Positions 1 through 11,110 of a DNA stretch of 64,000 nucleotides are shown piece after piece. The DNA comes from Cunninghamia lanceolata. Taxonomy: Eukaryota; Streptophyta; Pinopsida; Cupressales; Cupressaceae. The notes under the pieces were generated by a model, which saw only the letters and a program-made list of their open reading frames with translations, was not told the origin of the DNA and ran no database searches. Where the stretch lies: the NCBI GenBank assembly GCA_027924645.1, contig BSBN01001752.1, positions 12,976,001 through 13,040,000 on the forward strand, read 5' to 3'. The position numbers and the translations under genes were made by a program. Within the stretch, counting starts at the first letter, position 1; every line of letters starts with the position of its first letter.

Positions 1-1160
1 CTATGCATTTCTTTAATATGCATACATCCTTCATTATATGTTTACTTGCCTATCGGCAAAACATAACACCATCGGCCACCTTCATACTTATCTCCCCGAT
101 GCTGAACTCACCCCGATGTATATCTTTTACGCTTGTATCTATCACAAGATACATTCCTTGTTTATACATACAAACACTTACCTGCTACGCCCGTGATCCT
201 CTTGCATCTATCGCTTCCTCTATGCTGAACATACAACAGTCGACCTGTCGGTGCCGGTTACCTTCACCCGATCTATCGGTTGCCACTTGCACATAGCCCT
301 TTGTATCGTGGAATGTATATTCTGATATACAAATGATACATACAATTCTTCACCTGCTGTCTCAGTGTCCTTACCTCCTACTATAGGTCGCGCCTTGTAT
401 CCGCAGACCTAAAACCCTTTGAACATACATGCGGGTTACCACCTCAACCCGTTAACCAATGTATCTTTTGTTGTATCTTCGCCACATACAACACAAAATG
501 TAAATGCCAGATATTCAAAAACTGTCTCCCCCATACAACTGCAGTATATACACAAACTGTCTCCGACATGGAAAAGACATATACTCATTAATTGTATAAT
601 CTGATGTACATTTTTTATCTACATTCATCACATACAAACCCGCCAGATACAATTGACGGATACACAGGAACTGTCTTCACATGCAACAGGGGTATACACA
701 CACACTGCATCTGACATACATCTGCAGTATACACAGAGATTGTATACTCGATCCTTCTAACCTTTGACATGCATTTTTAAATATGCATTCGACAGATACT
801 CACAACCTCACTGCGGGATATACAAGAAATATACCTGGCATGCATTTGTGATATACTCAGAGAATGTATATCTTTAATGTACATTCAAAATGTACATACT
901 CAACATGCAAACCGATTATACATCCGCTAACTTTTTTGTATCCTTTGACCGCATTGACTATTTTGTATACACTGAAACTTTCTCTCTCCCTTGTATGCGA
1001 CAGACTTGTGTATTCTTCCATACAACAACGATAGACCAAAAGTGATATACTCACAACATACGAAAGTGATATACACACAGATTGTATATCTCGCATACAA
1101 AAGTGATATATACACAAATTGTATCTTTCTGCAAACTTGCGGATTTTCACTGTTTTCAAC
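1..1160. repeat. Degenerate array of short GTATAC/TACATA-type motifs
   Basis: The stretch is filled with diverged copies of short half-palindromic motifs built on GTATAC, GATATAC, TGTATATC and TACATA. The clearest copies share AAAGTGATATA at 1039-1050, 1063-1074 and 1100-1110, each followed within about 30 bases by an ATTGTAT-type block. Open frames here are short and compositionally biased and are not believed. Position next to an LTR-like segment in minus orientation suggests the leader of a retroelement reading leftwards out of the window. That role is inference; the repeated motif is directly visible. Confidence 0.55.
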
Positions 1161-1179
1161 CATTTTTCACTTAGCGACT

Positions 1180-1776
1180 GATTCGATCTGCTTTTCCTTC
1201 AATCGTGCAACCCTCTACACTTCGCCAATCTAGCATGCAGTCATGCTAGAACCCTCTAAAGCATATCTTTGCCCAATCCTACAAGTGTGAATATGGACAA
1301 AATAGAAAACAAAACCCTAACTAATATATATACAACCATTCTATCGATTCAGAGAATCAACCAATGGAATGGATAAACAAATCCATCTGACCTTAGTACA
1401 GAAAATCAATTACACAGTGAATTCAAATGCAATGGAATCTTGTTTATTATGCTTCTTCAGAAATGTGGTTACAGATGCTCTGTTTCCAATTCTATAATTG
1501 AACTAAACTACAACTGATTACAACACATACTATATGTCTATCTCTCGATCCATCCCTGGGGGAGTATTTATCTACTCAAAAAGAGTAGTACTGACTTGGA
1601 TTCCCAGTGGCTGGGAATCACTTCCAGGCGGCTGGGAGATACAGTTGTCCAACAGACTCCAACTAACTCGAAACTAACAACCTAAAAATAGCAAGCATCG
1701 GTCAAACAAACCTTATTACATTTAATGGTCATTTAGGACCTTATTGAAAACATAAAAATAAACATAAAACAACTAA
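1180..1776 (-). repeat. LTR-like segment, probable minus orientation
   Basis: No coding capacity is seen. Read on the minus strand the segment resembles the R-U5 part of a plant LTR: a compact hairpin (arms 1599-1607 and 1611-1619, loop TGG), a second small hairpin around 1571-1588 (CTACTC/GAGTAG) that contains a TAGATAAATA-like box, then AT-rich sequence with an AATAAACA block. Termini and a TSD were not found, so the call rests on style and hairpins only. It could also be an unrelated decayed repeat. Confidence 0.3.
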
Positions 1777-3424
1777 ATGCCTCATGGAGTCCACCGTGGG
1801 TTAGGTGCACCTGCACCAGAAGTTAACTCTAGGATCATCAATCAACTCTCCAAATTTCTTGAGGTAGGGGAAGATATTTCACAATCTAAAGTTCCTTATG
1901 AAGAGTTGATTCAAAAGTTCCATGTCACTTCGAAGCCCCTATCGAGGTATATCCTTAGCAAGGGTATCACAAAATGCATATATAGAAGTATCCTTTCAGA
2001 GCCATGGTCTACTATGGTTCTATGGGCTATGAAATTCTTTACTTGTGATGGGTAGTATGGTATGGTCTTAGGACTAGGAATGAGAATGATCATTCATTTA
2101 TGGCATGGCCTTAATAGGCCTAAATACCTCATCAATTTTCTTGTCTTCCTTTATAATTGCCTACAGAGCATGACCAACAAATTCAAAAGGAACAATGGAC
2201 AAATCAGCCACCATGAATCCATCTTATTATCAAACATCAATTATTGTATCAAGAAGATGGGTAGAGGAAATGGGAAACATTTCTCCAGAGTAGGCCAGAG
2301 AAAAAGAAGAAAGAAAAACACACTCTAACTCCCACACCATCCGCTCCATAAAATCCACTCACTCACTCCTCCTAACAACACCTAACAACAAATAAGCCAC
2401 TTGTTATTAACTTAGAGGAAGCTGAAGCAACCACCTCCATCACAAGCCCTATAAGGAAGCACTGGAGGCTTATTTTGCAAAAAGATAATGAAGAAGAAAA
2501 GGTAGGAATTGTTGAAATCTTGGGCAACATGTCGATGGGTCATTCAACACTAGAGGAGTAGCATTCCAAATCTCTTCATAGGGAAGGGAAACATCTCTTG
2601 ACATAACAAGACATGGATTTAGTAGATGAACAAACTCTACAGGCTCTTGCTCATCTAAGGTAGAGCACTCCATGTAACAATAAAGACAATAATTAATGGA
2701 GTTGCAACAACTTCTCTCTGATAAGGAGAAAGAACTAGAAGCAATGCAGTAGTAGGCCACATAATAAAGGGAAATGCAAAATATATTGATTTTTGATCTT
2801 AAGCGCACCCTAGAATGAGAAAGAATAGGGGCCACCACAAAAGATTACTGGATCACACTCATTTCATAGCAATTACCACAAGTTGCTCCCACCATGGACA
2901 AAAGTGTACAAGTCTCCTTCCCAACACCCCATTCCACCAGCCTTGGTTAGAATAAGGGAGGAGAACAGTAGGTTCTAGAGAGCTCTATAGGCCCTTGAAT
3001 AGGATAATAATTCTATTGAGGAATGGGTGACCCAAGCTTGTGAAATTGGAGAAGCTCTTATAGCCCTTCAGTAGCCTTCATGTGTGTATGCCCTCTTTCT
3101 AGGAGAGCACTTCCCATGGTGGAAGATTTTGAGGATATCTTGTAAACTTCCATTTGATTTTAACAATGATAAAGAATTTGTGTAAAACTATTTTGAAACT
3201 ACATTGGAGCAAAAGGATATACTATGTGAATTCTACTAGCATGGGTTTTTAATGGGGCACCACCATATTTCCATGCTCAATCTATATGTGGGTAAAATTT
3301 AGTTATGGACTTTTATCTCTCTTCTCCACCATCAGATTGAATGGGAAAATAGGATAGTAGAATATCACATTGTGGAAGCCACTATAGGTCTTCTGATGTG
3401 CCATGAATACCCTAGAGCCACCTA

Positions 3425-3559
3425 TGTTGGCAAATGGTCAGTGCTCCTCATGGGATTCGTGACATGGACTAACCGCCTCCCATGGATTCATTAACTCTAG
3501 CGCTTGTATCAAAAATTGACAGGTTGACCTTTTGGTTTAATGGCAATCGTGGGCCAACA
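3425..3559 (+). repeat. Left LTR of the TRIM
   Basis: A 135-bp terminal repeat with TG...CA ends. It begins directly after the TSD copy ACCTA and ends two bases before the TGGTATCA primer-binding motif. Confidence 0.92.
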
Positions 3560-3561
3560 AT

Positions 3562-3573
3562 TGGTATCAAAGA
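3562..3573 (+). promoter_or_regulatory. Primer-binding site of the TRIM (tRNA-iMet type, two mismatches)
   Basis: TGGTATCAAAGA matches the plant Copia consensus TGGTATCAGAGC at 10 of 12 positions. The AT spacer from the LTR end is the same as in the full Copia element at 51668-51669. First-strand DNA synthesis would be primed here. Confidence 0.8.
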
Positions 3574-3609
3574 GAAAGGCCACGGGTTTGAATCCCCTCG
3601 GGTAATGTT

Positions 3610-3617
3610 GGGGGGAG
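3610..3617 (+). promoter_or_regulatory. Polypurine tract of the TRIM
   Basis: GGGGGGAG lies two bases before the right LTR start at 3620, the expected place for plus-strand DNA priming. Confidence 0.75.
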
Positions 3618-3619
3618 TT

Positions 3620-3754
3620 TGTTGGCAAATGTTCAATGCTCCCCATGGGATTCATGACATGGACTAACCACCTCCCATGGATTCATTAACTCTGGGGCTT
3701 GTATCAAAAATTGATAGGTCAACCTTTTGGTTTAACAACAATCGTGGGCCAGCA
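3620..3754 (+). repeat. Right LTR of the TRIM
   Basis: Same length (135 bp) and same TGTTGGC start as the left copy, followed immediately by the second TSD copy ACCTA (3755-3759). Most differences from the left LTR are transitions. Confidence 0.92.
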
Positions 3755-4260
3755 ACCTACTTCTCTAAAAGCTTCATGGCCATTGTATATCAACTAAAAA
3801 TCAAAGAATAATATGCATAAAATCTACTTTGGCATTGGTGCATTACAGGATCATGAGGGTTACCTTCCTCTAGCCATAATTAGAGCTTGCATAAATAGAT
3901 GGGAGGGTGTGCCAGAGGATTTAAAGAGAAGGGAGACCATATCACCAACCAATCTAATGTGGCACCTCCCTAGGGGGAGAACCCTCATTATACATATTCA
4001 AGAAAGCAACAAGATTAGATTCTGACCTCACTTGATCATTATGCCAGCTCTTGTTTAGACTACTACAGGGAAAATACTATAGGAGAAAACATAAAAATGG
4101 TAGAGGAGAATTTTAAATATTGATGGATATGGATAGGGTGGGAAGAATTTCATTCAATACAATGAACGAGACTATGATTGCAAAAAAATATTGGAGGATA
4201 AGACACTAGCTAGAGAAGATGAAGTCTAATTTATCCCATGAGGACATGGTTTGGTTCCAG

Positions 4261-5716
4261 TAGGGGGAGTGATGAGTTGTAGTATTGCTTTTATATTTCA
4301 TAAAGATATTGCTTAATTTCTCTATTCTTTTAATGGAATTGGTACACTTAATACATAATTAATTATAACTATTTTAAAGACAGATGAATGGTATGTTTTG
4401 GAACTTGTTTCTTCAATGGTTAAATGTGCTTAGATGACTAGACTTCCTTATTTTTGTATATTTATATGTGTTTTTTATGACAAAAATAGACATAGGAATT
4501 ATGATCTAAACACTCTAGATCTCTCTAGAGTTATTTGCATAGAAAAACATTTAGCTCTAGACCAACACAATAGAGCTTTGGAGTGGTACTATAGAATTCT
4601 AGCTATCGAGTAATTCACAAATGCAACATCTGCGTGATCCATTTCAACATATGACACTAATTTTGGTGTTCACCACATAAAATATAGGATGAGTTTGAGT
4701 GACTTCAGTTAATTTGGTTGTCAAGAAACTTTTGACTATCTTTTTTCAGTGTTTTCCTTCATACCCTATTCTCATGGACTTGAAACTCTAGTAATGTGGA
4801 TAACTAAAGTATCTTTCTATTCTATTGTCCTTTAACTTAGGATTCACTCTAGTGTGACTCATATTTACTATTTTCTCTCATCTTAAAATTAAGAAATAAA
4901 TCTAAGTTAAATTGAAGCTAGATTTTGTTCAGAATAAGAGACTTGCAGTCTCAAAAGTAGCCGTAGGGATTCATGCTTCAATAAGTCTTAGTTAAGTCTA
5001 GATTCCCTTCAAATATAAGAAGTAGAGGGGAATTCATTCATTAGTTAGTTTAAATCATCAAGCATTTTTCTCTAGAAAATAATTTTATAAGGAAATAATT
5101 ATATAGCAAGACATTATGTAAGATCTCATTTCTTTATCAGTTGAAAATAAGAATAAAACCATTCTAAACTTTTCTTAGTGTAGAAGATCAATCCAAATGG
5201 GGAGTAGGGCCTACTCTACTTGAAGGAGATCTTATGGTATTCTTTATATACTTTAGAATAAGGACCTATAGACAATTGTATAAATAATAGAATATAACCA
5301 AAAATATTTCTCTTTTAGCATTTATCTTTCAACATTTTTATTTAGCAAGTGTGTTCATTACTTTTAGCATAAATATTTATTTTCAGCATGTGTATTTATT
5401 TCAGCAAGTGAATTCAATTAAAGTGTGTTTGTTTCCAACGACATTAAGTTGGGTTTCAATCCCATTTTAGCTATTTTAGGATAGAATAGTATCCTTGAGA
5501 TTTAGAAACCCTATTACCAATCGCTCTAGACAACACCCCAGATTGATAAAATTAAATGATGAGTAAATTGAAAAGACTATAATGGCCTCATCATATTGTT
5601 TGTGCAATGAAACTGTAATCTATGTACTACAAGGAATGATGTACCTTTAGATATGATAAATTCTCAAAACCTACTCCAACTCCTTTCTTAGACTTTGAAC
5701 CATCAAATTTTAGTGT
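4261..5716. other. AT-rich stretch without a recognisable gene
   Basis: No reading frame worth reporting and no recognised motif. Around 5315-5410 there are three or four loosely repeated TTTAGCA/TTCAGCA-type phrases, and the segment continues the downstream side of the gypsy remains on the minus strand. It probably holds eroded pol or LTR sequence of that element, but nothing decisive is visible. Confidence 0.5.
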
Positions 5717-6840
5717 TTAAATCTGATCATTTACTTTTATTTTAGACGATGAGATGTAAGATTCCACCTCCTTTACTTTTGACATCACTTCTTCATGAAC
5801 TGAACCTGTATGGATAGGTTCTATATCTAGTATTGGGTATGAAAAAACACACTGCTTTGGAGTCCTATCAATACCTTTTACTTGCTGATAGCTACCATAC
5901 ATAAGAAGCATGTCAACTTTGATTGTGAATCATTGTGAATCCTACACCAATTAGGGAGTAACAAATATTATAGTAGTACTTTCTTTCCTATATTGGCTTG
6001 ATCCTTAGTGAATTTGGATACAAATTATTTGAAACTCTCAATACATCATTCTTCATCTTCAATGGAAGACTCCTTGTCAGATTCAATCAACATTTCAGTA
6101 CTGTTAAATCCCTTAATAAGATTTCCATATAAAAATTCCTCAGTATCCTGATGAATATCCTTGTTTGGCTCTTGACTTGTAACAAAAGCAAGTAGCACTT
6201 CTACTTCTTCCATGCTTGTGGGAGTATACCCACCTAGATCTTCCTTTGAAGACAAGCTCTCATTATTGTGATTATATTCAGTGATCAGATGTTTCATTTT
6301 TGGTTCTCTTTCTATTTGAATATAATTTGGTATACCCCTCCAGGGAAGCCACAAATGAGAGAAATCAATATCCATGTATCCATTCAAAGTTTTTGACCAA
6401 TCCTTGCTCTTAGAAACATTCCATATGCATTTTCAATGTCTACCACCTAAATATCAATATATTGTTGGAGACACGGATTTTAGGCTAATTGCACGTGAAT
6501 ATGGTCAAGCTCCCCCGCAACATTTAATTTATTATTGTCTAATTAATTAACTTTTCTCGAAGACTTAGTGGGGGTAAGACCAAGTGATTTACAAATTGAT
6601 AAAGGCATAACATTAGTAGACACACCTAAATCTACTAGGAAGTCGTGAACATTCTTACCAAATATTCACAGTTTTAGCAAGAAAGGTGGTGATTTCTTCT
6701 TCTCTTTATAGATAGCTACATGTGTACCATAAATTTATACTAGAATCTTGTCTTTTCCTTTGTTGTATTTCACCTGGTTGTCCCTTGATGAGATTTCTTT
6801 TTCTAAGTTCTCTCTAATTGTAGGCTCTTCTAAAGATTGA
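5717..6840 (-). pseudogene. Ty3/gypsy-type aspartic protease region, broken
   Basis: On the minus strand a retropepsin-like region is readable at about 6650-6430: NVHDFLVDLGVSTNVMPLS, with the active-site triplet DLG. DLG in place of DSG or DTG is usual in plant Athila/Tat gypsy elements. A hydrophobic block ending GMFL follows. Downstream an open 113-codon acidic linker (6387-6046) starts NGYMDIDFSHLWLPW and is Glu/Asp-rich, and a 64-codon piece continues at 5911-5717. At least five in-frame stops interrupt the protease part, mostly TAA or TAG. No reverse transcriptase could be found below 5717, so the element is truncated or eroded. Family assignment is fairly safe for protease, tentative for the lineage. 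Confidence 0.7.
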
Positions 6841-9195
6841 AAGAAAGCATGCTTGACTCTTGGGATTTTCATTAATTCAAAGATTAGGAAACTTACCTTC
6901 ATCTTCTTCATTTATCTTGCTAGCTTCATGCTATACTAATGGACCTATAGTAGTACTGTGAGAATTAGAAACATGAATTATTATCTTAGGAGGCTCTAGA
7001 TTGTTGCTTGCTCTAGGATCAAGTGAGGTATGATTATTATGAGTGGAAGTAGTAAATGGAACTTTAGGCTAATTTCCCCTCAAATTGTAGGTATTCCTTC
7101 CTAGATACTGTTGATATGCCTAGAGTTTATTAATTGTCTCATCAGGATCATTATCTTCTTACATAGGGAAACCATAACTTTCTACTACTACAATTGTATC
7201 ATAGTTGGTTGGTACCATCTCATATCCTATTGTAGGTGGAGAATCCTAGATTTTTGTATTTTGTATTCCCCTCTAAAAATATTTCAAGCTAATTTAAATT
7301 GAGGACATTCAAGCTTAGAATATGCACATGCATTGTGCATTCTACACCAATTAGACATGACGGCTTCTACTAAGTGAACTCTTCTAGATGAATGACTTTC
7401 TCCTTGTTTTTTATTGTCCAATGGGGAAGGAACACTATTATTTGGCCATGTATTCCAAACTTTATTATGCCTCTAGAAGTTTTGATTATGATTTCTCTAA
7501 GAGTGCTGAAGATATTTATTATGATTTCTGAAATGTGTTACTTCAGTAGTCAATTTCTTAACTTGCTCAATCAATTCCTTTATACTATCTTTCTCCTCTT
7601 GGACTCTTGCAATTGTTGTATCTCAAGATGTGAGGAACAAAGGTTGACTAGTAGGTGGTTACTTTTGAGATTGTTGCTCTAAGATGTAGGACCATTTCTT
7701 GAGTAGTTATAGGAACCTTGGGCATATGGCCAGCCACTAGGACTAGGTTTTGGATAGGGGTATGATTGGTTAGAGAATTATTTATCCTATAAATCTGATT
7801 TGGCATCCCTGGGTTTCCTAGAGAAACTAGGGGTCCATGCCCAGATTGGCCCTTCTACATATTCACTTTCAGTACTTTAGCATAGACACTAGGCAGAGTT
7901 GTTATAGTTGTTGTGGATCTTCTTATAAAATATAAGTGAATGGATATAGTGTTGAAAGGTAGAATTTAAGAGTAACAAATTCATTAGTAGCATAATGAGT
8001 CTTGATCTGTGAGTAGGCCCTCTAAAATTTGTGAGTTAAAGTACTAATCCATTCATTTTCCTCCCTCTTGATGTCAAACAATTAGCGATATAGGATATAT
8101 GGATCAATAGGAACCCTGTACCTATCAAGAAAACCTTCCTCTATATGAGTACATGAAGTGATGGATCCTACAAGTAGATTATAAAATAATAATATGCTTC
8201 CTCTCCCATGAATATGGGAACAACCTACTACCAACATCTTCCTCAGTTATTTGTAACTGACCACAAGCATCCAAGAAAATTCTATTGTGTTCCTCTATGG
8301 TCTTTTTGGGGTCCTTGTCTATATTCTTAGGCATCTAATGATAATCCTAGAAGTTGATGGGAAAAAGGTTTTGGCCAAACCAAGCCATGGGTTCATCTTG
8401 AGGATTCTCTTGTAAATGTAAATCTTCTTGGTATAGAACAAGTACACCTAGGTTTGGGCTCACCTTTGTCTTTCCTAGTTTTTTTTTGAATTTAAGATCT
8501 ATTACCAATAAAATAAAAGTTTAGACATATAAAATTTAAGTGGCTAAGAAGGCCACTTCAGTTCTATTAGTCTAAATCATCTTCAAAACATAGATCAGCC
8601 TTGAGTTTCTATCATCATTATACAAAATTTAATAGATATGTGCATTGTTCCATCTATTTTAGCATAATAAAAAGACTTTCAAACTTATACAACTACTCTA
8701 AATATTTGTTTCCCCTATGTTTCTTTCTTTTCCTTTGGTGTCTTTCTCTTACCTTCCTTTATTCCTGCTCCTTGTGGTTCATCAACTATATTTTCCATTT
8801 GTAGCTCTTCCTTTTGCAGTGCCTCATTAGGTTTGGTTGGATTAGAAGACTCTAGATTCTTCCATTCATCATTCTTCCCTACATTTTCTTCGGCTATGTA
8901 GGCATTTTGTCACTTGCTTTAAAAGAATCCCATCCTTTCAAAGCTCCAAGTGGTGGTGGAATTCTCAAACTGATGTTATCATTTCCAAAATTCTGAAAGG
9001 TCTTCTCAAGGTCTCTCATTGCCTCATCTCTTCTCAGCTCGTGATGATGTTTGTAATACTAATTTTAGAAGTCTATATACTATTTTTTGAAATTTTCATC
9101 AACTCTTATTAAATCATGGGGCCAAAACTTCACAAATTTGACATCTGATCTAAATATCATAACTGACCCTTCGTCTATAATATGCATGAAGCTTT
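6841..9195 (-). pseudogene. Gag remains of the gypsy-like element
   Basis: Read on the minus strand from 9195 downwards the region gives broken protein-like sequence: an N-terminal part with KFVKFWPHDLIRVDENFKK near 9130, a heptad-rich charged stretch to about 8700, a Gag-like helical part near 8060 (DIKREENEWIS) and a Gln/Asn-rich stretch above the protease. Many frame changes and stops are present. Plus-strand open frames in this interval (for example at 7111, 7392 and 8601) are antisense shadows. The order Gag then protease on the same strand supports one decayed gypsy element covering 9195 to 5717. No zinc knuckle could be read with confidence. Confidence 0.45.
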
Positions 9196-9990
9196 TGTAG
9201 ACACCTAAAATTAACCATTACTTTCGACATCACCTTGTGACACCTTGCAACACATCTTGCTCTATGATCCCTTCCATCATCCAATTAGTTAAATAAATTA
9301 TATTTATTTAACTAATCCCTTTTATCCATTTATCCCCCTTTAGACCAAATTAAATAAATTTTATTTATTTAATTTTCCCCCATATTCCTCCAATTAATTT
9401 AAATAAATTAAATATTTATTTAAATTAGCTCTCACATGCCACATGTCTCTCACAATTTAAATAATTTTATTATTTAAACTATTTGTCCTACACTTGTCCT
9501 CATCCTCAACCACTTGTCATCCTGCATTAAATGTGTGTCATAAGCACGTCCTCTCTAGAAATTAACTAAATAATCCCATTATTTGGTTACTTTCCCCACT
9601 CACATCCTTATTTTATCCCCCTTCCATCCTCATTTAATGTGCGTCATAACCACTAAATTCAACTTTTCATCCTAGCCATCCACCTCATACTGCACCGTTC
9701 TAATCTTAGCCATCCATTTTATTCCTTCTCCATCTATGAATTGAACCTCTCATTTCAATATCAACCCCCAACAATTTTTCATATGCACGCATATCTATTA
9801 TTTTCCATTTATCTCTTTTATGGCTATTTCATATCTAGGTTATGCTAGTTTTTGTGAGCAGTCCACAATGCATGATCCATAGAACAAAGCTGGTGGAACT
9901 TGGGTGCACTCTACCCCCTTCTATCAAAAGTTTAAATTTGTGCAAGGTTAAGGGTATTACTTGTATTGTTTATCTTCCATGTTATTATCT
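9196..9990 (+). repeat. LTR-like segment with five AT-rich palindromes
   Basis: The segment starts TGTAGACACC, a typical LTR start, immediately after the gypsy-like reading stops. It contains five imperfect palindromes of about 23-33 bp built from TTAAATAA/TTATTTAA: 9284-9316, 9347-9375, 9396-9426, 9455-9478 and 9564-9588. Spacing is about 50-110 bp with C-rich separators. No coding frame is seen. Orientation is uncertain, because the same end read on the minus strand would be an LTR end (TCTACA). The right border and a TSD were not found. Confidence 0.45.
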
Positions 9991-10009
9991 TTCATTATTT
10001 TCATGGATT

Positions 10010-11110
10010 CACCTTTGAATTGGAATTTCTATAGTCATAGTAACCTGCTCAGGAATATTAGAAAGTGTGAGTCTACATAAAGACTCAGTAAGGATCCTCT
10101 TCTCACCCTGGTAGTGATCATCATTCCTTCTCTTCCATAGCAACCATAAATTTCAGTAGAAAATGATAACCAAAACATATTAGATTTGACATTGACTCCA
10201 CACACAAAACCACATAAAATTTCTTTCCAAGTTACACTATTAGTTTAATCCCATTCTATAATGTTACCCATGAAACAAGACCACACTGTTTTAGCATAAG
10301 GACAGTTAAAAAAATATGTTCAATACTTTCAACATCATTGCAGACAGAGCACAAAATATTCTCATAACCAACAACCAACTTTTTTAGTAGTAGTAGCCAC
10401 CTTAAATAACAATTTTTCGGTTCAATATATTTAGACCACAGACATTAAAGGTTTTAGACAACACAAACTGGTCAAGGTTCATGTTCCATTTAGTGTTAAT
10501 ATGCTTATAGACCATTTGGGAATCGGAGACCATCTTATACAAAATTTTTGGCTTCATTTTCAAGAGTTCAGTGCCATCATTCCATGTGATTTCATTAAAA
10601 TCAATTGTGTCCCTTTTCATATTAATCTGATCATTTAATTTTTTTAAGGCTTTGCATATTATAGAGTATGTTCTCCTTTGTGAGTCAGGGATTCTAAATT
10701 CCTCTTTTATCTACAACCAACCTTTCATTTGATTATTATTAAATAGACCACTTAAGACCATTATTCCTTTTTTATTCCACTTCATTGTAGAGCATCCCTA
10801 TAGCAAAGCCAGTGGCTTTGCCTTATGAACCAAATTCCACCATATGGATTTGTATCCACAAACTTCCTTTTTGGTTTTATTTATTGCCTCCTTATTCATC
10901 ACATAGTGTTTAACAGATTCCCATGCTTTCCAAATGCTACAGAAAACTACAGACCTTGTAGGTTTAGCTTGAAAATTGCCAAATAATATATGATGTATAT
11001 GTAGCTTAGTCCACTATTTTTTTTGGCACAATACTTTCTATGTTGTTTCTGACTAGAACCTTCCAAGGTTCATCTCGTCTTTCCTAGCTTTTCACTACTG
11101 ATCTAGTTGT
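10010..11110 (-). pseudogene. LINE 3' fragment: end of reverse transcriptase ORF with zf-RVT domain
   Basis: The minus-strand reading gives the C-terminal part of a plant LINE ORF2. Near 11060 a piece resembling EPWKVLVRNNI is seen. Around 10850 the phrase KSIWWNLVHKAKPLAL follows, then a 72-codon open part (10620-10402) containing WNDGTELLKMKPK. Below 10402 comes a zf-RVT-type segment with a C..C, E..H..F..C, A..VW pattern (NILCSVCNDVESIEHIFF, about 10356-10303). This domain lies after the polymerase in plant L1-type ORF2 proteins. Stops are frequent and the endonuclease and catalytic RT parts are missing, so this is a 5'-truncated relic. It is a different copy, on the opposite strand, from the LINE at 46-59 kb. 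Confidence 0.7.

Larger units (their letters stand above)
3425..3754 (+). mobile_element. TRIM/SMART miniature LTR retrotransposon (330 bp, complete)
   Basis: This is a very small non-autonomous LTR retrotransposon. It has two direct repeats of 135 bp (3425-3559 and 3620-3754), each starting TGTTGGC and ending in CA, separated by only 60 bp. The internal segment opens with a primer-binding-like site (TGGTATCAAAGA, 3562-3573) two bases after the left LTR and closes with a G-rich polypurine tract (3610-3617). The element is flanked by a perfect 5-bp TSD, ACCTA at 3420-3424 and 3755-3759. By eye the LTRs differ at 14 of 135 positions (about 90% identity), so insertion is old. It has no coding capacity and must have been moved in trans. 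It sits inside a decayed ORF, which gives an independent check of its borders. Confidence 0.93.
1777..4260 (+). pseudogene. Decayed retroelement-type ORF, product unknown, split by a TRIM
   Basis: A plus-strand reading starts at an ATG at 1777 (92 codons open), passes a stop and continues as a second open piece at 2062-2328. It can be followed with stops and frame changes to about 4260. Readable later pieces include EEWVTQACEIGEAL near 3020-3060 and, after the insertion, KSFMAIVYQLK near 3769-3801. I do not recognise the family; there is no zinc knuckle, protease, integrase or RT motif. The reading is cleanly interrupted by the 330-bp miniature LTR element at 3425-3754, and removing that element joins compatible sequence. 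Several stops are TAG. It is most likely an old gag-like or leader ORF of a retroelement. No cellular function is proposed. Confidence 0.4.

Noticed and set aside
857..1233. Overlapping frames up to 100 codons in the first kilobase
   Set aside because: They lie in the GTATAC repeat array and have biased, repeated composition.
3520..3620. Possible tRNA-derived SINE because of a B-box-like GGTTTGAATCCCC
   Set aside because: The TG...CA direct repeats, PBS, PPT and 5-bp TSD fit an LTR element much better, and no A-box is at the right distance with a tail.
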